A stretch of 64,000 nucleotides of DNA from Brochothrix campestris (lineage in GTDB: Bacteria > Bacillota > Bacilli > Lactobacillales > Listeriaceae), in contig NZ_CP175511.1 of the NCBI RefSeq assembly GCF_046058945.1, positions 1,302,001-1,366,000 of the forward strand. The letters run 5' to 3'. Below are positions 52,551 through 60,378 of the stretch, piece after piece. The notes beneath the pieces were generated by a model. That model worked only from the letters and a program-made list of their open reading frames with translations, made no database searches and had not been told where the DNA came from. The translations under genes were made by a program, and so were the position numbers. The stretch's first letter is position 1. Each line of letters starts with the position of its first letter.

Positions 52551-53134
52551 TACAACACCCCTTTCGTTGAGTTGACTCCTGTAATATTGGAATCGATTGT
52601 AACTGCTTCGCGCAAGGCACGACCAAACGCTTTGAACAAGGCTTCAATTTTATGATGTGTGTTCACTCCGTATAATACTTTCAGATGCAAGTTCATTTCG
52701 GCATTAAAGGCAACCGCTTGAAAAAATTCTTGTACCAATTCCGTATCGAATAAGCCAAGCTTTGGATTGGTGAAAACAGCGTCACAGACCATGTAAGAGC
52801 GACCGCTTAAATCCAAACTGACTAAGCCAAGCGCCTCATCCATCGGCACGAACTGCGAACCGTAACGGACAATCTGTGCCTTGTCGCCTAACGCCTGCCG
52901 TAAACATTGTCCTAAAACAATACCGACGTCTTCGACCGTGTGATGCGCATCAACTTCTACATCGCCTTCAGCCTTCACAGTGAGCCCAAAACGGCCATGT
53001 TTGGCAAACAGGTGTAGCATGTGATCAAAAAACGGGACACCTGTATCAATTGTAATCGTTGCACCCTCATCTAAATTTAACGTTAAAGCGATGTTTGTCT
53101 CGCCTGTTTGACGATTAATCGTTGCTGTTCTCAT
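52550..53134 (-). CDS. hisB: Imidazoleglycerol-phosphate dehydratase
   Basis: HisB dehydrates imidazole glycerol phosphate. Metal-binding histidine clusters FFDHMLHLFAKHG, DAHHTVEDVGI and NTHHKIEALFKAFGRAL. Monofunctional, 194 residues from the ATG at 53134 (AGGAGG nine bases upstream); 53182 lies within hisD and is rejected. Confidence 0.96.
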   Translation of the reverse strand: MRTATINRQTGETNIALTLNLDEGATITIDTGVPFFDHMLHLFAKHGRFGLTVKAEGDVEVDAHHTVEDVGIVLGQCLRQALGDKAQIVRYGSQFVPMDEALGLVSLDLSGRSYMVCDAVFTNPKLGLFDTELVQEFFQAVAFNAEMNLHLKVLYGVNTHHKIEALFKAFGRALREAVTIDSNITGVNSTKGVL

Positions 53135-53138
53135 CCTT

Positions 53139-54425
53139 TTATTCCTCCTCAAAACGGATAGCGATGGCACGAGCATGTGCATCGAGTCCTTCTTTTGTTG
53201 CTAAGTAAATCACATCATCTTTATCACGGGCGAGCGCTTCCTTTGTATACGAAATGTAGGCTGACTTTTTACAAAAATCATCGACATTTAAACCCGAGAA
53301 GAAACGAGCCGTACCACTCGTCGGCAACACATGATTCGGGCCGGCTAAATAATCGCCCAACGGTTCCGACGCATACGCTCCGAGAAAAATCGATCCCGCA
53401 TGCTTAATTAGTGGTAAGTACTCAAACGCCCCTTCAACCTGTACTTCTAAATGCTCTGGCGCAATCGCGTTAACAATCGCAAACGCCTCTGTTAACGACG
53501 AAGCAATAAAGGCGGTGCCGTAACTGTCTATCGCTGCCTTTGCAATCGCTGCACGTGGTAAAGTGATTAATTGACGCTCGATTTCAGCCGTTACGGCAGT
53601 TGCTAACGTTTCTGACGTCGTCACCAATAAGGCCCGCGAACGAACATCGTGTTCAGCCTGTGACAAGAGATCGGCGGCGATGTAACGTGGATTAGCCTGT
53701 TCATCCGCAATCACAACGATTTCAGATGGACCAGCAATCATATCAATACTCACCTGCCCATACACTTGCTTTTTAGCGGTGGCAACGTACATATTCCCAG
53801 GTCCGACGATTTTATCGACTGCTGGCACTGATTCCGTGCCGTAGGCGAGAGCGGCAATCGCCTGTACACCACCTAAGGCATATACTTCGTCAACGCCCGC
53901 AATTTTGGCCGCTGCTAAAATGTATCGATTTACACCCGTTTTACCCGGTGGTGTTACCATCGCAATCCGAGGCACACCCGCAATTTTAGCCGGGATGACA
54001 TTCATTAACACCGATGATGGGTATGCCGCTGTGCCACCTGGGACATAAACACCTACCGCTTCGAGTGGACGGATTAACTGGCCGCGGATAATGCCACTTG
54101 CGGGTGTATCCATAAAGCTCGTCCGTTTTTGCTGCTCATGATACGACACAATGTTACGCTGCGCATGTTCAAGTGCCGTAATAAAGGCGGGTTCAACTGC
54201 GGCATAAGCCGCATCGATTTCTGTTTGCGCGACACGGAACCGTGGCAGTGTTAAGCCATCAAATTGTTCCGTATAGGCGTGTAGGGCCGTATCGCCATCT
54301 GCGCGTACCGTTGCAATCATTTCACTCACCTGGCGCTCGATTGCCTCAATGTCAGCCGTTTCAGCCGTTTCCCAATCAGCTAGTAACTGTTTGGCACCGC
54401 TCGCATTTGTTTGAATCTGTTTCAT
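53139..54425 (-). CDS. hisD: Histidinol dehydrogenase
   Basis: HisD oxidises histidinol to histidine in two NAD-dependent steps. Conserved blocks: GTAAYPSSVLMNVIPAKIAGV, KIVGPGNMYVATAKKQVYGQVSIDMIAGPSEI, zinc region LLSQAEHD, catalytic APEHLEVQ and PLGDYLAGPNHVLPTSGTARF. 428 residues. ATG overlaps the hisG stop by 4 bp. Confidence 0.97.
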   Translation of the reverse strand: MKQIQTNASGAKQLLADWETAETADIEAIERQVSEMIATVRADGDTALHAYTEQFDGLTLPRFRVAQTEIDAAYAAVEPAFITALEHAQRNIVSYHEQQKRTSFMDTPASGIIRGQLIRPLEAVGVYVPGGTAAYPSSVLMNVIPAKIAGVPRIAMVTPPGKTGVNRYILAAAKIAGVDEVYALGGVQAIAALAYGTESVPAVDKIVGPGNMYVATAKKQVYGQVSIDMIAGPSEIVVIADEQANPRYIAADLLSQAEHDVRSRALLVTTSETLATAVTAEIERQLITLPRAAIAKAAIDSYGTAFIASSLTEAFAIVNAIAPEHLEVQVEGAFEYLPLIKHAGSIFLGAYASEPLGDYLAGPNHVLPTSGTARFFSGLNVDDFCKKSAYISYTKEALARDKDDVIYLATKEGLDAHARAIAIRFEEE

Positions 54426-55063
54426 TCTGCCTCGCCCCCTTGTTGTAAGTAAGCATCCAACTGGTCAATCAAATTAAAAATCGGTGTTGTTTGTTTTTTC
54501 AAAGCCGTCCGGTTGACGATTAAACGCGCGGAGATCGGTGCCAGTTTGTCAAATATAACAAGACCATTTTCACGTAAGGTTTCACCTGTTTCAACGATGT
54601 CTACGATGGCATCAGCTAACCCTAAAAGCGGGGCAATTTCAACCGACCCTTCAATCTTGATGATTTCGACATCCTGACCTTTCTCACGAAAATAGTTGGC
54701 CGCGACGTTCGGGTACTTTGTTGCAATCACTTTACGGCGCGGACTCGTTGGCTCATAACTAGCAACCGAGGCAAGGCAAAAATCACAGGCACCGAACTGT
54801 AAATCGAGCATTTCATAATCATCTTTACCATTTTCTAGCAAGACATCTTTGCCAACAATCCCAATATCGGCCACGCCGTGCTCAACATAGGTTAAAACAT
54901 CGACTGCTTTTACTAAAATGAAACGGATGTCGGTGTTGGCACTTGTTAAAATTAATTTACGACCCTTCTCGCGTACCTCTGTGCAATCAATTCCTAGTTG
55001 TTCAAAAAGGGCAATCGTTTGTTTTTCTAAGCGACCCTTCGTTAATGCTATTGTAATACTCAT
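54422..55063 (-). CDS. hisG: ATP phosphoribosyltransferase, short form
   Basis: HisG joins ATP and PRPP, the regulated first step. 213 residues with ALTKGRLEKQTIALFEQLGID, VADIGIVGKDVL, DAIVDIVETGETLRENGL. The short form lacks the C-terminal regulatory domain and needs HisZ, whose gene is immediately upstream (11 bp). Confidence 0.96.
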   Translation of the reverse strand: MSITIALTKGRLEKQTIALFEQLGIDCTEVREKGRKLILTSANTDIRFILVKAVDVLTYVEHGVADIGIVGKDVLLENGKDDYEMLDLQFGACDFCLASVASYEPTSPRRKVIATKYPNVAANYFREKGQDVEIIKIEGSVEIAPLLGLADAIVDIVETGETLRENGLVIFDKLAPISARLIVNRTALKKQTTPIFNLIDQLDAYLQQGGEAE

Positions 55064-55074
55064 ACGTTCTCCCC

Positions 55075-56241
55075 CTATACCTCGATAACTTCTATCCCTG
55101 TTTCACTGTATGCTAGCACCCGTTGAAACTGATGCTCACGTGCATACGTAAGCGACTCTGTTAACGTTGCGCATAAGCTTAATTCCGTCTGTGGTGTCGC
55201 TGTTAAAGCCGCGACTTCACAGGCATACACATCGTAATGAACAAGTGTGCGAATCATTTTATTCGTTGGACTCACCGGTTCGTGTTGTTTCAAGCGAACC
55301 ACTTCGTCAAGGTTAATGCCCAAGCCAACAGCCGTACGCTTCTCGCCCCCAAACCGTTGAAACAGTTCATCGTAGCGCCCACCGCTAAGAAATTCTTGCG
55401 CCGACGTGTTTGTATAGCCTCTAAAAATAACGCCCGTATAATAATCAAACGTTTGCACCATCCCTAAATCGACTGATAAATAACGGGCGTACCCCATCAT
55501 TTCGAGCTGTGCAATCAATTGACCCATTCGTTGCAGCGCAGCTTTGATTGTTGGTGATGTCGTTAATGCAACCGCCCGTTTAATCGTCGTAGGTGTGCCA
55601 AACAAACGGGGCAATTGCAATAACAAAGCTTCTTCTGCTCGGTATTGTTTCGCAAACTCGCGCATTCCTGATAAACTCTTTGATTCGAGCAAGCTCGCCA
55701 ACTGTTGTTGGGCCGCTGCGTCCAGTTGTAACTCCTTCGTTAAAGATTGATAAATGGCCGCATGACCAATTTCAATCGTTACATCGGTAATTGCCAACAC
55801 CTTGAACATCTCAATCACACTGGCAACCGCTTCAACCTCGGCCTTTAACGGATCCCCACCAATAATTTCAATCCCACTTTGCATTTGCTCATTGTTTTTG
55901 CCAGTGAATTCGTCATACACCCTAAAAACCTTACCACTGTATGTTAATTTCAATGGACCTTCTAACCCAATCGTTGAGACAACGCGACCAATCGGCAAGG
56001 TCATATCAGGACGCAAGGCTAGGGTGCGGCCGCGTTTATCAAAAAATTGATACAAATGCGGATCACGTTCATCAAGTGTATTCGAAAAAATCTCCTTATA
56101 TTCAAACGTCGGTGTTTCAATTTGTTGATAGCCGCGTTGATAAAAACTGCTCAAAATTGCATATGACACCTCTGTCATCCGTCGTGATTCATCAAATAAT
56201 TTATCCCTCGTACCATACGGTAACGCCCGATTCCAACTCAT
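55075..56241 (-). CDS. hisZ: ATP phosphoribosyltransferase regulatory subunit
   Basis: HisZ is a histidyl-tRNA synthetase paralogue that regulates short HisG. Class II synthetase motifs are recognisable: PYGTRDKLFDESRR, TLALRPDMTLPIGRVV, and GGRYDELFQRFGGEKRTAVGLGINLDEVVRL, without the anticodon-binding domain of true HisRS. 388 residues from the ATG at 56241, which has GGAGG six bases upstream; the longer ORF to 56487 crosses the promoter. First gene of the his operon. Confidence 0.94.
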   Translation of the reverse strand: MSWNRALPYGTRDKLFDESRRMTEVSYAILSSFYQRGYQQIETPTFEYKEIFSNTLDERDPHLYQFFDKRGRTLALRPDMTLPIGRVVSTIGLEGPLKLTYSGKVFRVYDEFTGKNNEQMQSGIEIIGGDPLKAEVEAVASVIEMFKVLAITDVTIEIGHAAIYQSLTKELQLDAAAQQQLASLLESKSLSGMREFAKQYRAEEALLLQLPRLFGTPTTIKRAVALTTSPTIKAALQRMGQLIAQLEMMGYARYLSVDLGMVQTFDYYTGVIFRGYTNTSAQEFLSGGRYDELFQRFGGEKRTAVGLGINLDEVVRLKQHEPVSPTNKMIRTLVHYDVYACEVAALTATPQTELSLCATLTESLTYAREHQFQRVLAYSETGIEVIEV

Positions 56242-56280
56242 ATTACCCCTCCAACTTTCGTTATCCTTTATCTTGTTACT

Positions 56281-56309
56281 ATAGTACCGTACTAAAGCGT
56301 TTTTAGCAA
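56281..56309 (-). promoter_or_regulatory. his operon promoter with 13-bp palindrome
   Basis: TTGCTA (56304-56309), 17-bp spacer, TACTAT (56281-56286). The perfect palindrome TAGTACCGTACTA (56282-56294) covers the -10. The leader is only about 40 nt long, so a T-box is excluded. A TrpR-like YerC/HisR repressor is a candidate. Confidence 0.72.
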
Positions 56310-56357
56310 CCCTTCTTTTAAATATATAATTGCAAATATTCAGACTTTTGTCAAAAT

Positions 56358-56387
56358 AAAAAAAGAACTGACAGTATCTGTCAGTTC
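56358..56387 (-). terminator. Terminator of the NlpC/P60 gene
   Basis: Perfect 10-bp stem GAACTGACAG/CTGTCAGTTC with a 3-base loop (56365-56387), TTTTTTTA on the minus strand. Confidence 0.92.
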
Positions 56388-56395
56388 CAGATTGG

Positions 56396-56519
56396 AGACA
56401 AAATTGAATTAACCCGCTTTTAATTCCGAACAAACTGCAAACTCGCTTCTTGCGACGGTAAATAGTCGCTGACCTTTTCCCTTCCAATTTATTCGAAGTT
56501 GAACGAGCTGCTTTCGCTT
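56396..56519 (+). repeat. Dispersed repeat, truncated copy D
   Basis: Starts AGACAAAATTGAATTAA like the full copies and keeps GCGACGGTAAATAGTCGC and GTTGAACGAGCTGCTTTCGCTTT, but lacks the R end. It fills the space between the NlpC/P60 stop (56520) and its terminator. Confidence 0.7.
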
Positions 56520-56963
56520 TTATTTTACAACGCGTTTAGCAAATGTGGGTTTATAATATTTAATCGCTGTTACTTTTACCTTATCACCTGGTTTTGGCGC
56601 ATGTATCATTTGACCATTACCGATACAAACCGCGACATGATATGCTGCTTTTTCACTCCCGTAAAACAACAGGTCGCCAGCCTTAACTTTCGAAACCGCA
56701 ATTTTTTTCGCTTTCACCTGCGCCTGTTGTTGCGAGGTGCGTGGCAGTTTATTATTAACGGCCTTTTTATAAACGTATTGAGTTAGGCCCGAACAATCAA
56801 ACCCTTTAGTTGTTGTGCCACCAGTTTTATATTTAACACCGATTGTTTTTTTTGCCTCTTGTACAATTTTAGTTTGTTTTGATACAGCTGCTGAAGTTGG
56901 TTGGACGGGTGTCGTAGCCGTTAGCACGACCACAAGTGTAATCACTGCTATAAAGAATTTCAC
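56520..56963 (-). CDS. Secreted NlpC/P60 family peptidoglycan hydrolase
   Basis: Predicted D-glutamyl-L-diamino acid endopeptidase acting on cell wall stem peptides. The 147-residue protein has a signal peptide (cleavage near PTSAA) and a single NlpC/P60 domain: catalytic C57 in GFDCSGLTQYVY, H109 in YHVAVCIG and a polar third residue H121 in MIHAPKPGD. There is no separate wall-binding domain. It starts with GTG at 56963, AGGAGG seven bases upstream. A -10 with TG extension (TGTTATAAT, ends 57003) lies upstream. Confidence 0.93.
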   Translation of the reverse strand: MKFFIAVITLVVVLTATTPVQPTSAAVSKQTKIVQEAKKTIGVKYKTGGTTTKGFDCSGLTQYVYKKAVNNKLPRTSQQQAQVKAKKIAVSKVKAGDLLFYGSEKAAYHVAVCIGNGQMIHAPKPGDKVKVTAIKYYKPTFAKRVVK

Positions 56964-57094
56964 GTCTTATCCTCCTAGCTCCTAATGATGTTTATTTTTT
57001 AAATTATAACATCGCCATGTTACAAACATGTTGCAATTGTACGTATATTACGTATCCTTTTTGCACTATCTTTATACTGATAACACTTGTTTTT

Positions 57095-58492
57095 TTATAA
57101 AATACTATTTAGTCGCAGTAACCATTCATGGGTAACTAACCGTGGATAAATTAAAATTTGCTTTGCATCCTTATTATTTAACTGATAGTTTGTAATGATA
57201 AAATCTGTCCGCTGTAACACTTCTTTTCCTGATTCGACGATTTTCACACAGACACGCTTCCCATAATAAGCCTCAATTAGCGCTTGTAACTGTCGTTGCT
57301 TATAATGAGGAAAACTGGCATGAATGAGCACCTTTTTAACCTCAATTAACCGGTATTCGAGTTGAAAATTTCGATTTAGCTCATCAATATAAGCCAGCAT
57401 AAAATAACGTTGTTGTTCACTCGTCTCCAACAAAAGACTGTTTCGCTCCAGGAGTTCTTCAACGATCTCATACCATGGAAAATGTGTCTGCCACTCCCTC
57501 AAACGTTGTTCAGAGCAATCGTCGACAACATACAAAACGTCTCGTTTATATAAATAATGCCATCCTAAGACTGTCACAGCAGCGAGTTTCGCTGCCTCAG
57601 GCAACTGAGCAAGTCGTTGTCGCTCAGCAAACTCATCAATGAGTGATACGAGTGCTCCTCTTAACTTATCGCTAACTTTAAAGTCTGCCACAGGCATTAT
57701 GCCACACAAAAAATAACGTGGGAGTAATTGCGCCATCATTTCATCTGTCATAAACATTTGAAAATGATGATTCAGCACACGTCTAAAAAAAGCATAACCC
57801 AACCACTTTCGATAGGCCGCTTCCTCATAATATATATTATCACAATCATCAAAATGCCCTTGTCGCAGACGAATAGCGGCTGCAACTAAAAAAAAATAAG
57901 CACTAGCGACTTCTCCCTCTCCTAGTTGGATATCGCTAGAAGAACTAACATTACGGAAAAACTCACTATATAATGATTCTTGTTCCAATTTTTGCGTGCT
58001 AATATCTGTTATTGCCACTAGTTTGAGTAATTTTTGATAAAACTGTCGAACCGCTCGCTCAACCCCCATCATTTTAATCTGTGAATGGGATAAAATTAAA
58101 CGAAAAGGCAGTTTTCGCCTGTGAAAATACGCATTCCATTTCCGGATGATACTCCGTACCCACGACTCTGACGTGTAACAACACTCGGCCACGCTTTTAA
58201 CAGATGGTTCCCCCTCAAGCACAGTTGCTAATAACATTATCGCTGATGACTGTTTAATTAAGCATTGTCGAATGTATTCAACATCGACTTGATGAGTTTT
58301 CACCAACTGAACGTTGTTATTGTTTATCTCGATAATTTGACTTAACTCATTGATTTCTGATATATCTTGTAGCAGGATAAATTTACAACACACAATCCGT
58401 TGCATCACTGCCGTTAAACTCAGATCTTGCTGTTGTAATAAGGTGAGTAAAGTGAGTTTACGAACGAGATGTTTTTCCAAAATGACATCCAT
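57095..58492 (-). CDS. Mga/AtxA-like transcriptional regulator
   Basis: Protein of 465 residues, most like the Mga/AtxA/PRD-type regulators of Firmicutes: an N-terminal HTH (about 10-60), the Mga HTH (SVKSVAECCYTSESWVRSIIRKWNAYF, about 95-125), a long helical middle (PRD-like, with no clear phospho-histidine motif), and a C-terminal PTS EIIB-like region (IHASFPHYKQRQLQALIEAYYGKRVCVKIVESG). Targets are unknown. ATG 58492 has GAGGAGGG upstream. Divergent from the KTSC gene, and codon use looks similar to neighbours. Family call rests on pattern only. Confidence 0.6.
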   Translation of the reverse strand: MDVILEKHLVRKLTLLTLLQQQDLSLTAVMQRIVCCKFILLQDISEINELSQIIEINNNNVQLVKTHQVDVEYIRQCLIKQSSAIMLLATVLEGEPSVKSVAECCYTSESWVRSIIRKWNAYFHRRKLPFRLILSHSQIKMMGVERAVRQFYQKLLKLVAITDISTQKLEQESLYSEFFRNVSSSSDIQLGEGEVASAYFFLVAAAIRLRQGHFDDCDNIYYEEAAYRKWLGYAFFRRVLNHHFQMFMTDEMMAQLLPRYFLCGIMPVADFKVSDKLRGALVSLIDEFAERQRLAQLPEAAKLAAVTVLGWHYLYKRDVLYVVDDCSEQRLREWQTHFPWYEIVEELLERNSLLLETSEQQRYFMLAYIDELNRNFQLEYRLIEVKKVLIHASFPHYKQRQLQALIEAYYGKRVCVKIVESGKEVLQRTDFIITNYQLNNKDAKQILIYPRLVTHEWLLRLNSIL

Positions 58493-58690
58493 GTCGCCCT
58501 CCTCTATTCATTTTAATCGGCACTTGACTGATTACATATCCAGTATAACGAGCACTTTTTACCATGTCGACTAATAAAACAAAAAGTGGCTAACTCCTTA
58601 TTATTAACTAGTAATTTTCTGAATTTTTTAAAATTCAACTAGCTATTAATTAAATACATGGTATAGTTAAAGTGAGTGGAGGTGAAATAT

Positions 58691-58906
58691 ATGAACATGC
58701 ATCCTGTTGTTTCAGAAACAATCAGTAGTATTGGATATAACCAAACAAAACAAGAATTACATGTTAAATTAGCAGCCACAACATACGCATATTTGAATGT
58801 ACCTTCTTATATTTTCCAAGGACTGATGTCCGCAGCGTCAAAAGGAGAATATTATAACGTTTACATCGAAAACAGCTTTGAATTCCGATCAGTCGTTGAA
58901 GCGTAA
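58691..58906 (+). CDS. KTSC domain protein
   Basis: Small protein of 71 residues, nearly all one KTSC domain: VVSETISSIGYNQTKQELHVKLAATTYAYLNVPSYIFQGLMSAASKGEYYNVYI. The domain is named after an invariant K-T-S-C pattern in lysyl-tRNA synthetase related proteins; function in isolation is not established. ATG 58691 follows GGAGGTG by eight bases; a GTG at 58676 lies in the ribosome site. Ends in a hairpin at 58921-58951. Confidence 0.85.
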   Translation: MNMHPVVSETISSIGYNQTKQELHVKLAATTYAYLNVPSYIFQGLMSAASKGEYYNVYIENSFEFRSVVEA

Positions 58907-58920
58907 AGATATATCATAAT

Positions 58921-58951
58921 CTTGAGTCCAAATGGATTCAGGGTTTTTTTT
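58921..58951 (+). terminator. KTSC gene terminator
   Basis: CTTGAGTCC/GGATTCAGG with G-T pairs (58921-58942), then TTTTTTTT. Confidence 0.85.
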
Positions 58952-58963
58952 GACCTTAATCTG

Positions 58964-59017
58964 AAAAAAAGACCCCGAGACAATCGCTTTTTAAGCGGAT
59001 GCTTCGGGGTCTTTTTT
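58964..59017. terminator. Bidirectional terminator at the ldh 3' end
   Basis: AAAAAAGACCCCGA pairs with TCGGGGTCTTTTTT, with an inner CGC/GCG stem. The minus strand serves ldh (stop 59042). Confidence 0.9.
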
Positions 59018-59041
59018 GAACGATTACTTTGAAAGAACGTT

Positions 59042-60004
59042 TTATTCAGCGTCGATTGGAATAAATGAATCGTCTAAGATTTTACGTAAAACAGCTGCAG
59101 AATTTTCCATTTCTGCCTGTTCTTCTGCATTCAATGGGACTTCGGCAATTTTTTTAATTCCGTGAGCACCAACAACCGCAGGTGTACCAATGTAGACGTC
59201 TTTAAGACCATAGTTTTCGCCATCCATGTAAACACTTAATGGTAACACAGCATTTTCATTGTTTAGAATCGCACGTGTAATACGAGCTAATGCACTGGCC
59301 ACACCATAGTATGTTGCACCCTTACGTTCGATGATGTAGTAGGCTGCATCACGAACCTCTGACAAGATTTTTTCTTTTTGTTCTTTGCATAATTCACCAG
59401 TCCATGCTTCAATTGGTAAGTTCCCAATACGGATGTTTGACCATGCGATGAATTCTGAATCACCGTGTTCACCCAATACATAACCGTGAACACTACCCGC
59501 TTCAACATGTACAAGCTCAGCTAATGTTTGACGTAAACGAGCTGTATCGAGTGACGTACCTGAACCAATAACGCGTTCTGGAGGGAATCCTGTCCATTTC
59601 ATTGTTGCGTATGAGAGGATATCAACAGGGTTTGCTGCTAGTAAGAAGATGCCGTTAAAGTCTGTTTTCATGATTTCATTTAATATTGATTTTAAAATAC
59701 GGAGGTTACGAGACACGAGTTGCAAACGTGTTTCTCCTGGTTTTTGGGCGGTTCCAGCTGTTATACAAATAATATCTGCATCGCCACAATCTGAGTAATC
59801 AGCTGAATATACTTTCATTGGTGATAAAAATGGTAAGGCATGTTTTAAGTCTAATGCATCGCCTTCTGTACGTGCTTTATCTACATCTATAATACCTAGT
59901 TCGTTACCGATACCTTGGTTTACTAATGAGAATGCGTATGCTGAACCAACTGCACCGTCACCTACTAAGATTACTTTTTTGTTGTTTGGAATTTTAATTG
60001 TCAT
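59042..60004 (-). CDS. ldh: L-lactate dehydrogenase
   Basis: NAD-dependent lactate dehydrogenase that reduces pyruvate to L-lactate in fermentation. Rossmann motif VGDGAVGSAYAF (15-25), substrate loop TAGTAQKPGETRLQLVSRN with a lactate-type glutamine, and the catalytic pair D153 and H180 in GEHGDSEF. 320 residues. ATG 60004 has AGGGGGAA upstream; promoter TTGTTT-18-TATAAT at 60045-60074. Divergent from lactate permease, with which it shares a regulatory gap. Confidence 0.96.
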   Translation of the reverse strand: MTIKIPNNKKVILVGDGAVGSAYAFSLVNQGIGNELGIIDVDKARTEGDALDLKHALPFLSPMKVYSADYSDCGDADIICITAGTAQKPGETRLQLVSRNLRILKSILNEIMKTDFNGIFLLAANPVDILSYATMKWTGFPPERVIGSGTSLDTARLRQTLAELVHVEAGSVHGYVLGEHGDSEFIAWSNIRIGNLPIEAWTGELCKEQKEKILSEVRDAAYYIIERKGATYYGVASALARITRAILNNENAVLPLSVYMDGENYGLKDVYIGTPAVVGAHGIKKIAEVPLNAEEQAEMENSAAVLRKILDDSFIPIDAE

Positions 60005-60044
60005 TGTTATTCCCCCTGCATTTGTTTTTGTAATTTACACCCTC

Positions 60045-60074
60045 ATTATAAGTTTAATCGATACTATAAAACAA
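60045..60074 (-). promoter_or_regulatory. ldh promoter
   Basis: TTGTTT (60069-60074), 18-bp spacer, TATAAT (60045-60050), about 40 bp from the ATG. Confidence 0.55.
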
Positions 60075-60121
60075 CATGATAATACATTTTTCTGCATAAA
60101 ACACATTAGATATGAACAAGA

Positions 60122-60241
60122 TGTGTCCACCTTCCAATATTGACACACCAATGATTGAAAGCGTTTTTACAAGTATTTAGATTGTCACTTTTTAGACATT
60201 TTCTATGCATCCCTATTACAATAACATTGATAGCGTTTTCT
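60122..60241. promoter_or_regulatory. Shared ldh/lctP regulatory region with cre-like sites
   Basis: Two sites resemble CcpA catabolite-responsive elements: TGAAAGCGTTTTTA (60156-60169) and TGATAGCGTTTTCT (60228-60241), each one or two changes from consensus. A separate inverted repeat TGTGTC...GACACA spans 60122-60147. The other bases of the 374-bp gap are AT-rich. Confidence 0.5.
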
Positions 60242-60378
60242 TTCTTTCTTTTTTTATAAATTACGATTTTAGACTTATTTCCCTCATCTATATATATAGT
60301 CTTACATGTATACTTATGTAGTAAAAGATAACTACATCTTTGAACATATCTTACAAATAGAATAGGAGTCGATTATTA

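Noticed and set aside
56242..56310. T-box leader for histidine genes
   Set aside because: The promoter lies about 40 bp from the hisZ start, far too short for a T-box.
56242..56487. N-terminal extension of HisZ
   Set aside because: Runs across the his promoter and palindrome and has no similarity to HisZ.
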